From Neptunomonas antarctica (GTDB lineage: Bacteria > Pseudomonadota > Gammaproteobacteria > Pseudomonadales > Balneatricaceae), in the NCBI RefSeq assembly GCF_001305295.1, contig NZ_LJSI01000053.1:1-64000 (forward strand): 64,000 nt of DNA. Direction: 5' to 3'. Position numbers and translations under genes: made by a program. The notes under the pieces are model-generated. The model worked only from the letters and a program-made list of their open reading frames with translations. It had not been told where the DNA came from and did no database searches. Shown here piece after piece: positions 56,506 through 64,000 of this stretch. Positions within the stretch are counted from its first letter, which is position 1, and every line of letters begins with the position of its first letter.

Positions 56506-56884
56506 GTGATCTCCGGTCGTCTTTTTATAGAACTATTTATAGAACTATTTATAGAACTATTTATAGAGCTTTTCATACTTCTACGTAAGTCAGTGCAAAT
56601 CAGATCGAAAAACTCTCTTGGTCATACATAACTTATAATCTGATAGGTTGCCCGTCATGATTATGTAACTCATCTTCACTCCATCTGCATTGGTCACCTG
56701 AAGTGAAGCCTTACTACTAAGCTGAAATATGACTCTGTAGTTGCAGTATCGGTACTTTTGAAGATAATCAGTCAGGTAACTAATAGCGCTTAATAAAGAA
56801 GTGGTGATGCGACTCGTGCATTCATCATGTCTACAACAGTAGTTATATAATTGCCTGAACAAACCTGAAGCTAAGGAAAAGATA
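56506..56884. other. Intergenic region between the peroxidase and MBL genes
   Basis: Holds the 12-bp repeat array at 56526-56573. The rest has no supported gene; a 90-residue minus-strand frame at 56590-56862 has no family and a composition unlike its neighbours. The divergent promoters must lie here. Confidence 0.4.
56526..56573. repeat. 12-bp tandem repeat, three exact and one degenerate copy
   Basis: TATAGAACTATT repeated at 56526, 56538 and 56550, then TATAGAGCTTTT. It begins 21 bases upstream of the glutathione peroxidase start; copy number could change that promoter's spacing. Confidence 0.92.
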
Positions 56885-57643
56885 TTGAAGCCTGAAAATG
56901 AGCAAATTAGCCTGTTGGTTCTGGGAGTCTCTGGTGGGGCAGGGCACGTTTATCACGGGGACTGTAGTAGCAGTTTTCTTATTCTGAAAAACGATGAGCC
57001 GCTTGTGCTTGTTGATCTTGGTTTGGGAGTGATTCAGGCACTTAAATACTACGTTTATTCGTTACCTGAGACGGTGGTTATTACTCACAATCACACTGAT
57101 CATGCAGGGGAATTGCCGGTTGTACTGAGAGTAGAAGAATCGCTGGGAAGGCGTCTTAATATCATGGCTGCAGCACCGGTTTCAGAAAGATTACAACGCC
57201 ACCGGATGGCTGAGCATGCTGAGCTTTATCAGCCTGGAGAATTAGCTAGCTGGATATCACCAGAGCCGGAGACGTGCATTCCTCTGGTAGATGACCTCTC
57301 TATAACATTCCATGCCGCCCAGCACTCTGAACTCTGTTTTGGTTTCGTGATCAGTCGGTCAAACGGAACCGGAAAGATACCACTGATTGGTTATACCGGA
57401 GATAGTGGCTACCTTCCTTCTCTATATGAAAAAATATCCTGCTGTCTTGTGTCGATTTTTGATGCGCGGCCGAAAGGAAACCAATGGCATGCCGGAATGG
57501 AAGAGTTAGACGCTTTTTTGAATAAGTGTATTTTAAAAGGGCATGCTTACATTATTGGTCATGGAGTTGATGTTCAAAACATTCCCGAACATGACAGGAT
57601 GATGCGGCCAGGCCAAATAATTCATATACCTGAGATAGATTGA
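56885..57643 (+). CDS. MBL-fold metallo-hydrolase
   Basis: 252 residues from TTG 56885, supported by AAGGA seven bases before it. Metallo-beta-lactamase motif HNHTDHAGELP near 74-84, an Asp in DLGLGV, and later GYTGDSGYLP and IGHGVD as remaining ligands. It belongs with the RNase Z/phosphodiesterase-like MBL group by fold, but no specific subfamily can be named. The next gene starts one base after its stop, so they form a unit with the membrane protein at 57645. Confidence 0.85.
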   Translation: MKPENEQISLLVLGVSGGAGHVYHGDCSSSFLILKNDEPLVLVDLGLGVIQALKYYVYSLPETVVITHNHTDHAGELPVVLRVEESLGRRLNIMAAAPVSERLQRHRMAEHAELYQPGELASWISPEPETCIPLVDDLSITFHAAQHSELCFGFVISRSNGTGKIPLIGYTGDSGYLPSLYEKISCCLVSIFDARPKGNQWHAGMEELDAFLNKCILKGHAYIIGHGVDVQNIPEHDRMMRPGQIIHIPEID

Positions 57644-57644
57644 G

Positions 57645-58274
57645 ATGCAGTTCGCAAATACGGTTAAATTGACAATCCAGGGCGTTTATTCGCTCTCGCC
57701 CTACTTCTGGGCTGATAGTTACTTGAAGAAACGTGAACTTGCTTTTCAAGAGGGCAACGAGCAGCAAATCTGGCGAACCCGCCGACTTTTGTTGTCTGAA
57801 AGGTATATCGTTTACTGGTTGTTTGCCGCTATTGCGTTTTTCATACTGACCCCTGTTCTGCCGGGATGGTTTGCCATTCCATTGTTGTTAAGAGCATTGG
57901 GAATCCTGAATAAGGAGCTGGGGGTGATACTTTTTGGTACCTGTAAGATTACCGAAGGCACAATGGTTGCGGCGTCGGGCAGAGTTATTGTGCTGGGGTT
58001 GGTAAACTACCTGACAGCGATGTTCTTGTTTGCTTCCTCGTATGCGCTGATCTGTTCATTTGAAAATATACCCCTGTACACTCAGTTAGCGCTTCCTGTA
58101 TGGGCGCTTATACAAGCGATGAATGTGCAGTTTACACTAGCGGCTGCATTCCCTCCTGCCAACCTTTTGACCTGGTTTGTCTGTCTATTCCACAGCGGCT
58201 TCTGTTTTATGTTCGGTACTATTGTGATTTCGATGTTTGTTTCGCTATTAAACATTCAGCCCATAAATAATTAA
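57645..58274 (+). CDS. Membrane protein paired with the MBL hydrolase
   Basis: 209 residues, not recognised. A charged N-terminal segment (about 1-55, KKRELAFQEGNEQQIWRTRR) then four or five TM helices (about 58-85, 90-110, 118-145, 155-180, 180-205). No enzyme motif. It starts one base after the MBL stop, so translation is coupled and a joint function is likely, but the function is unknown. Confidence 0.7.
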   Translation: MQFANTVKLTIQGVYSLSPYFWADSYLKKRELAFQEGNEQQIWRTRRLLLSERYIVYWLFAAIAFFILTPVLPGWFAIPLLLRALGILNKELGVILFGTCKITEGTMVAASGRVIVLGLVNYLTAMFLFASSYALICSFENIPLYTQLALPVWALIQAMNVQFTLAAAFPPANLLTWFVCLFHSGFCFMFGTIVISMFVSLLNIQPINN

Positions 58275-58342
58275 CACGATCACATGATAAACACATTAGC
58301 TGAAATATGAGTAAAAATAGCCAAAGCATAGGGAGTATAAAC

Positions 58343-59773
58343 CTAGGCTTCTACTCGGTTGCGGCCATTATTTTTTGCACGGTAAAGAGCCTTGTCAGCG
58401 CGGGCGGTTAAGGTTTCAAGCGTGTCGTCACTCTGATGTGAGGCGACCCCAAAACTTGCGGTTTGGCTATCCATTATGTCAAAAGTATGGTTTTCAATCA
58501 CCGCGCGTATTATTTCAGCAAGTTGTACCGCACTGGCTAAGCTGGTTGACGGAGCTACTATCAGAAATTCCTCTCCGCCCCATCGGCCAACAGTATCTAC
58601 TGCCCTGGTATTATCTCTTAATATGTGTGCAATCTGCTGAAGTACAATATCACCCATTTGATGGCCATAAGAATCGTTGACCTTTTTGAAATAATCTATA
58701 TCAAGCATAATGACACTAAGAGGTGTTTTGTAGCGGTTTGCCCGCTTTATCTCTTTTAATAATTCCTCATCAAGTTTGACACGGTTGTTAAGCTTGGTCA
58801 GGTAGTCAGATATAGCAAACTTCTCTATCCGTTTTTTGTCAGTGATATCCTCTGCAATCACACGGTAGTTGATATGTTTGCCATCGACATTACGAATAGG
58901 CTCTATTGATGCGAGCATCCAGTAGTCAGAACCATCTTTTTTATGGCTCTTTACCTCACTATTCCAGACCCCTCCTTGGCTGATTGTCGACCACAGATTT
59001 TGAAATAAATCAGAGCTCATCTCAAAATGATGTTTGATGTGGCAGCCTTGTCCAATCAACGTATCTTTACGATAGCCTGAAATATCATAAAACGCCTTGC
59101 TCGCACTGGTTATGATTCCCTCCAGGTCAAATGTGAAGATAATGACGTGCTTATCCAGCATGACCTGTTCTTCTTCCAGCTCTCTGGTCTTCTGCGTTAA
59201 GGCACGGCTTACCTTTTCAAGACTCAGATCGAAATAGGCGATAAGTAATGTGAGGAAGGTAGACGCAAAAACAATATTAACAATCGATGTGTCAGTAAAT
59301 ATGGTGGCTTCCCAATGACTATAACGCTGGAGCATAAATGCTAGAAAGTAGCCAAAAAATAGCCCGCTTGTAATTAATCCTCTCTTGTAGCCGAGTAAAA
59401 ATATGGCCATTGGAGGGAAGACGGTTAGCCAATAAAGCGCATATTCGCGATGTTCAATGATGCCTATAAACACTGCTAATATTATATAGAGTAATATCAA
59501 GATGCCGTAGGACGTCATTCTAATGTTAGAGGTTTTATGGAAATAACCTAGAAGCACAATAAACAGTAGCAAAATAGCAAGTTCTATCGATGCCAGCATG
59601 TAATAGCCGACGACAATGAAGTTATAGACGCTGAAGAAAAATAACGTGATGGAAATCAGCAGAATAGAGATATTGATAATATATACGCGGTGAAACTGCG
59701 CATCATGGATTGAGAACTTAAAGTTGTTGCTAACAAACCGCTTCCACATAGGTGCTCTTTTTAGAATATACAT
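58343..59773 (-). CDS. Membrane PAS-diguanylate cyclase
   Basis: 476 residues. Five or six TM helices in the first 190 (a MASE-like module), PAS about 195-310 (FTFDLEGIITSASKAFYDISGY, GQGCHIKHH), and GGDEF about 318-476. Active motif GRWGGEEF near 394, with the RxxD inhibitory site (RAVD five residues upstream). It should make c-di-GMP in response to a membrane or PAS signal. Monocistronic. Confidence 0.9.
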   Translation of the reverse strand: MYILKRAPMWKRFVSNNFKFSIHDAQFHRVYIINISILLISITLFFFSVYNFIVVGYYMLASIELAILLLFIVLLGYFHKTSNIRMTSYGILILLYIILAVFIGIIEHREYALYWLTVFPPMAIFLLGYKRGLITSGLFFGYFLAFMLQRYSHWEATIFTDTSIVNIVFASTFLTLLIAYFDLSLEKVSRALTQKTRELEEEQVMLDKHVIIFTFDLEGIITSASKAFYDISGYRKDTLIGQGCHIKHHFEMSSDLFQNLWSTISQGGVWNSEVKSHKKDGSDYWMLASIEPIRNVDGKHINYRVIAEDITDKKRIEKFAISDYLTKLNNRVKLDEELLKEIKRANRYKTPLSVIMLDIDYFKKVNDSYGHQMGDIVLQQIAHILRDNTRAVDTVGRWGGEEFLIVAPSTSLASAVQLAEIIRAVIENHTFDIMDSQTASFGVASHQSDDTLETLTARADKALYRAKNNGRNRVEA

Positions 59774-60167
59774 TGCGAAGTTGATTTTAGGCTATAAATT
59801 GACGTTGGACAGACTGTTTATTATCGGCGGTTATCAGGGTAAATACGAACTACTTATTCATTTTGTGTAAACCCATGGCCTAGCGGATGTTTAAGGTAGA
59901 GAAAGCTTCTACAAGAACAATGATGAAGTTATTGGAAATCAGTGAAGAAGCGCCAAAATCTCTTGTATGATTTTCTTCTCGCATACGGAAAATCGGGAAT
60001 AAATCCGCCGGTTTCAGAAAGACAAGCAATAAACTGAACACGAATGAGACTCGACAAGGGAAAACTGCTCTTAACTAAGAGAGGATCAAGAGGTATATGA
60101 AAATAATACGTATTGCTTTTATCTCCGTTGTAGGGGCGTCAGTCGTGATGCATCATAGTACCCAGTG
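59774..60167. other. Intergenic region between two GGDEF genes
   Basis: No gene supported. A start-like ATG at 60098 with AGAGG before it runs into a stop after 11 codons. No repeat or hairpin of note. Confidence 0.4.
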
Positions 60168-62498
60168 TTATTTAGGATGATTTAATAGATAGTTGATGAA
60201 TTTCTTTAAAGGTAATGGCTTAGAGTAAAAATATCCCTGACAGTAATTAATGCCCAAATTAGACAATAGTGCTGCTTGTTCCTCAGTCTCTACCCCTTCA
60301 GCAATCACTTCCAGATCTAATGTTTTTGACATCACTGTAATCGCTTTACATAAAGCCAACTCATTACTGTTCTGTTTAATATCATCAATAAATGCTTTAT
60401 CAATTTTCAGGGTGTCGATCGTTAATTTTCTTAAATAGGCTAACGAGGAATAACCCGTCCCAAAATCATCTAAAGATATGCTAATTCCTGCATTTTTAAA
60501 TTGCAGCAGTTGGTTGTTAATAAGAGGATCATTAACCAACAACACGCCTTCAGTTATCTCTACAGTGATATTTTTTCCAGAAAGTCCCTTTTTGTTCAGT
60601 TGTTCCAACCAATCGGTGAGAAGGTTTTTAGATTTAAATTGGATGGGTGAAATATTAATGCTGATATTCAACTCAAGTTTATGCTTGGCTTGAATTTGTT
60701 GAATCGTGTTCAATGTTTCATGAAAAACCCAATCCCCTAGCTCAGAAATAAAATTAGTTTCCTCTGCAATAGGAATAAACTCCACAGGACTAACAGGACC
60801 TAATTCAGGGTGGTGCCATCTAATCAGTGCTTCCGCTTTGAATCTTGCAGTAGGTGCCATGCTGGTTATTGGTTGATAAAACACCTCAAACTCGCCATTG
60901 GAGATCGCGATACGTAAATCGTTAGAAATGCGATGCCGCCTATCTGATAGTTGCTGCATTTCATTAGTGAAGAAAGAGTATCTATTTCGGCCTCTGTTTT
61001 TTGAGTGATAAAGAGCTTGATCTGCTGATTTTAGAAGAGTGGAAATATCTGTGCCATTAGTCGGGTATATGGCAATCCCGATACTGGCTGAGATAAATAC
61101 CGCATTGCCTTTTATATAGAAAGGGTTATTCAAAGAGGTAATTATTGACTCCGCCATACGATCAATTTTTATAGGCTCGATGACTTCATTAAGAATGACT
61201 GAAAATTCATCGCCACCCACTCTAGAGATACTGTCGCTTTCATGTAGTAGAAGAGCAATACGGTCTGCCGTTTCAATTAATAGTTGATCTCCTGCATCAT
61301 GTCCAAGAGAGTCATTTACCTCTTTGAATCTATCGAGGTCAATATATATCAGTACGGACGAGTGACCGGTTCGCTTACTGAGCTGCAGAGATTGGGCCAG
61401 CCGATCTGAAAATAACCTTCTGTTTGGTAATTTGGTAATCGGATCAAAGTTTGCCTTTTGCCAAATCGCATCCATTATTTTTCGAGAAGCAAAATACATC
61501 AAAGAAAATATAATTATAGCTACAGCTATGGCCGCCAAAGAGAGCTTGGTTGCAAGCTTTTCCGCCGGAGCAAGTATTTTTTCATAAGGGGCTGTTATCA
61601 CTACAGTCCAGTTAAGATTTGGGCTAATGCTTTCATGCGCTAAATCTGCGAAGCCCAGTATTACCTGTTCATGGTTACCATCTAAAAATCTGAAATGCCC
61701 TACTTTTCTATTTCCCGATTTAGCTTTGATCATTAATTTTTGATCAAAGGAAAGTTCGGGTAGGATTTGCTGTTGCAAAATACTGTCGTCATTCGAGGCC
61801 ATCACTAGGCCATGACTATTGATGAGTGAAATGCTATTTCTAAATTTAGGTTCGGTATCGTCAAGTTCCTTGAGCAATGCCTTTATCGGTTCCAAACTTG
61901 CCTCAACTAACAGTAATTTAATGACTTCGGTATTGCTATCATTGGTAACAGGTGTCATCAAAACCACACCCAGATTGCCTGAATCTAATTGGGTTAAAGG
62001 GGAAATGATTACTTTACCTTGTTCACTAGAAAAGGCTTCATCTATTAGGTCCTTTAAGTGGGCATAGTGTTCATAAATTGATAGTCCCTGATCGCTAGAC
62101 TCAGATGAGTTAGCGAGGATAAAACCATTTAATGAAGCAATTTCAACATCTACAAAATAGGGGCTGTTTTCTGTGATTTCTTGAATGTATTGGGTTATTG
62201 CAGAAAAATTGTCTGTTTCTAAAACATCGGCTTGAGACAAATTTTTTAAATCAATCATTCTTTGGCGGTAGAATCGCTCCACATTGTTTTTAATTAAGAA
62301 TGACTTTTCTTCTAGATCCTGCGATAAGGTATCGGCTAAAGTGATTTTAGCCTGATTGTTTACAGCAAAATATAAAACCGTCATTGGGATGATTGCAATC
62401 ATGACGCTTATGATTGCTAAAAAAATACTCATCCTACCGTCATCATTTCTGAAAATAGGTAAAAAGTCTTTCTTCATTTCAAACGTGGCCTGATTCAT
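60168..62498 (-). CDS. CACHE-GGDEF-EAL membrane c-di-GMP enzyme
   Basis: About 776 residues from ATG 62498 (MNQATFEMKKDF); an upstream frame start at 62558 and ATG 62477 are alternatives. TM 1 at about 25-45, periplasmic dCache_1 domain (about 50-300: ENSPYFVDVEIASLNGFILAN, LTQLDSGNLGVVLMTPV), TM 2 about 315-335, GGDEF about 345-500 (RVGGDEFSVIL, no RxxD), EAL about 520-776 (KAEALIRWHHP, ITEGVLL, DDFGTGYSS, IAEGVETEEQ). Probably a ligand-controlled phosphodiesterase or dual enzyme. Its ligand is unknown. Confidence 0.9.
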   Translation of the reverse strand: MNQATFEMKKDFLPIFRNDDGRMSIFLAIISVMIAIIPMTVLYFAVNNQAKITLADTLSQDLEEKSFLIKNNVERFYRQRMIDLKNLSQADVLETDNFSAITQYIQEITENSPYFVDVEIASLNGFILANSSESSDQGLSIYEHYAHLKDLIDEAFSSEQGKVIISPLTQLDSGNLGVVLMTPVTNDSNTEVIKLLLVEASLEPIKALLKELDDTEPKFRNSISLINSHGLVMASNDDSILQQQILPELSFDQKLMIKAKSGNRKVGHFRFLDGNHEQVILGFADLAHESISPNLNWTVVITAPYEKILAPAEKLATKLSLAAIAVAIIIFSLMYFASRKIMDAIWQKANFDPITKLPNRRLFSDRLAQSLQLSKRTGHSSVLIYIDLDRFKEVNDSLGHDAGDQLLIETADRIALLLHESDSISRVGGDEFSVILNEVIEPIKIDRMAESIITSLNNPFYIKGNAVFISASIGIAIYPTNGTDISTLLKSADQALYHSKNRGRNRYSFFTNEMQQLSDRRHRISNDLRIAISNGEFEVFYQPITSMAPTARFKAEALIRWHHPELGPVSPVEFIPIAEETNFISELGDWVFHETLNTIQQIQAKHKLELNISINISPIQFKSKNLLTDWLEQLNKKGLSGKNITVEITEGVLLVNDPLINNQLLQFKNAGISISLDDFGTGYSSLAYLRKLTIDTLKIDKAFIDDIKQNSNELALCKAITVMSKTLDLEVIAEGVETEEQAALLSNLGINYCQGYFYSKPLPLKKFINYLLNHPK

Positions 62499-62844
62499 AA
62501 ATGGATGGGTGCAGTATAGTATGATGAGATGGCATAAGTAGGGGCAGTCCCGTATCATTTTTGAATTTAAGCTGTATCTACTAAGACTGCATTTGAACCT
62601 CTGTCGTTATTGAAGTACAGCAGTGCCAAAAACCCCGCAAATTTACAATTGATGAATCAATTAACTAAGATCGGGTGCTATAGCTAAATAAGTCTTATAA
62701 ATTGAGTAGATCTTCTATAGAAGCTAAGCGTGAGGAGTTTATGACAAAGAAGATGATTTACAGTTGAAACGTACCAGTTGCACTGATTATCTGAAATTTC
62801 GTGCTACCTGAGTTTAGCTACTGCTCTGACCAAATCCCAGATAC

Positions 62845-62883
62845 AAAAAAGCCCCACTTATCTTATAAAGAATAGCGAGGCTT
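62845..62883 (-). terminator. Terminator downstream of the tRNA-Phe fragment
   Basis: On the minus strand AAGCCTCGCTATTCTT and AAGATAAGTGGGGCTT pair over about 14 of 16 positions (two as G-U), followed by TTTTTTG. Its place 13 bases after the CCA end of the tRNA piece fits a native tRNA terminator. Confidence 0.75.
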
Positions 62884-62896
62884 CAATGTACTGAGA

Positions 62897-62944
62897 TGGT
62901 GCCCGGACTCGGAATCGAACCAAGGACACGAGGATTTTCAATCC
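62897..62944 (-). pseudogene. 3' fragment of tRNA-Phe(GAA), probable attachment site
   Basis: Read on the minus strand, it gives the anticodon loop with GAA (GGATTGAAAATCC), variable loop, T-arm (GGTTCGATTCC) and acceptor end GTCCGGGCACCA, i.e. the last 48 bases of a gammaproteobacterial tRNA-Phe. Left of the anticodon stem (plus coordinates 62945 on) the sequence no longer matches the D-arm and 5' acceptor strand. It cannot fold as a tRNA. Phages and islands that insert in tRNA-Phe leave exactly such a fragment. Confidence 0.8.
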
Positions 62945-63071
62945 CTTTCTCAGATCTATCCGACAGTTACCGATACAACTCATTGCTAGCTGGGGCTTGT
63001 TTTTCTTGAGGTTATCAACATGATATTGTGCACCCAGTTTCCTGCAGATGTACCTTAATACCTGCCGTAGT

Positions 63072-63686
63072 TACCAGAGAGCGACCAGAGAAAATTTGAG
63101 TGATAACTTTTCAAAAGATGATTCAATTCAGCGGGTACTGCCTAGGCTTGCATTGATTTAAATGACGGGTGAAATTGCGATTGAGTTAGGAATTCTTCCA
63201 TGTACGATAGAAAAGCTTTCTGAGGCAGTTAAGTCTGTAACTGATGCATGCCTTGAAGAGTTTTAAGCCTAATCTGATGTTGAACGAGCGATAATGGTGC
63301 GTGCTGAGGTGATTACGAATGCGCATCGTATTATTGATATAGATGACGCTGAAGACTCGAACTTGAAGCCGATATGCTATAGCGATGAGCAGTATTTTTA
63401 CTTCACGAATGAGCACATGAAACAGATTACAAGTCATGTATCACTAATGATGATTGGACGACATTTGAGTAAGGATGGAATGTTGCATGTTCATGAAGAA
63501 GGACGTAATCAGATAAAGAAAAATATCCCAGGGCTTGCTGGTTCTAGGGTGTTTGCGATCAAACGTAGCTTCTTCGGCGATGTGGATTCTATAGGTGAAT
63601 CTGATGCGGCAATAGCGGCGGATATTCAGGTTAAGGATGTGTTAACAGCCTTATTAGGGGAGTTAGATCCTAACATTCAGTTCTAG
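63072..63686 (+). pseudogene. Decayed C-terminal remnant of a DUF927-like phage/island helicase-primase
   Basis: One frame runs through 63072-63686 with stop codons at 63159, 63264 and 63270. Around them it reads QRVLPRLALI, stop, MTGEIAIELGIL, then, from an ATG at 63294, a 130-residue open frame with GRHLSKDGMLHVHEEGRNQI and SRVFAIKRSFFGDV. These resemble the end of DUF927 helicases (QRVA-x-R-F-A-L-I-A-x-x-GELA; L-x-x-x-G-R-N; P-R-V-Y-V). The family call is from memory of the motif order and is tentative. The 63294-63686 frame could still be translated as a short hypothetical protein. Confidence 0.5.
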
Positions 63687-64000
63687 TAGTGATGTGGTCA
63701 TATTATTCAAGACACCCATATGTCTAAGGCACCTAGGCCACTCCTTTCTATTTATCATTTTTCCCGGAAGTCGATACCGGGATAAACCTTCCAGCAGTCA
63801 ATCCATCGTGATGCTACATCATTTAGCTTTACCCCCATTCTGTTTAAAAAGAACCTGTTTTTAAGGTGACCAATAACTGCTTAGTTACAGATTACTATGG
63901 CTATAATTGTATCGTGTAATTTCTGATCAATACTGACTGCCACGGTTACTTACGCGTGTGTTTTTCTATGAACTGACTGATCCCTTTCTTGAACTGTATC
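63687..64000. other. Right edge, no intact gene
   Basis: On the minus strand a 27-codon frame (about 63841 down to 63758) begins MGVKLNDVASRWIDCWK and stops; it may be another gene remnant. Nothing else is recognisable. It lies inside the presumed integrated element. Confidence 0.35.

Noticed and set aside
56590..56862. 90-residue minus-strand open frame
   Set aside because: No recognisable domain; lies in the divergent promoter region of two real genes.
60098..60133. Possible small exported peptide after AGAGG
   Set aside because: Careful reading shows a stop after 11 codons.

Overview
The window reads as chromosome of a marine-type gammaproteobacterium, most like the Oceanospirillales (Neptunomonas/Amphritea/Marinobacterium-like). 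That placement is an inference from gene content: a PedF/PedH quinoprotein system, an E. coli-type cydABX, ycjXF, ybiI, ChrR/ECF, DUF3087 and many c-di-GMP enzymes. Base composition looks mid-40s % G+C by eye; no computation was run.

Layout. (i) 1-1792: a short tandem repeat, ybiI, and a small secreted-protein gene broken by a 160-bp tandem duplication. (ii) 1793-9106: periplasmic alcohol oxidation, with a PedF-type cytochrome c, a quinoprotein-associated binding protein, a PQQ dehydrogenase carrying the lanthanide-type Asp pair, and an aldehyde dehydrogenase; a LysR/zinc-less alcohol dehydrogenase pair sits between. (iii) 9122-16884: delta-class carbonic anhydrase and two large c-di-GMP proteins, one with a blue-light LOV domain. 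(iv) 16885-17469: a gene graveyard between 16-bp inverted repeats. (v) 17470-24353: DUF6436 protein, chemoreceptor, ycjXF, mgtE, folE. (vi) 24423-32149: a seven-gene singlet-oxygen/membrane-lipid operon divergent from an ECF sigma factor and its ChrR anti-sigma factor, with a matching promoter on each strand. (vii) 32136-38929: membrane proteins, PAS chemoreceptor, MFS transporter, CACHE-GGDEF-EAL protein. (viii) 39112-46943: cytochrome bd assembly and structure (cydDC, a sigma-54 activator, cydX, cydB, cydA); cydA has a good sigma-54 promoter and an adjacent palindrome. (ix) 47193-49698: sulfide oxidation (type II SQR, rhodanese, DsrE-like). (x) 49895-54573: ATP-grasp ligase, C45 acyltransferase and amidase operon of unknown product. 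(xi) 55097-62498: SDR, glutathione peroxidase, MBL hydrolase plus membrane partner, two more c-di-GMP proteins. (xii) 62845-64000: the 3' part of tRNA-Phe with its terminator, followed by a decayed DUF927-like helicase/primase remnant, which looks like the edge of an integrated element.

Together the genes describe a respiratory, motile bacterium that oxidises alcohols and sulfide, switches to cytochrome bd, defends against photo-oxidative stress, and integrates light, small-molecule and redox signals into c-di-GMP. Function calls are family recognition from the protein sequences; no database search was available.
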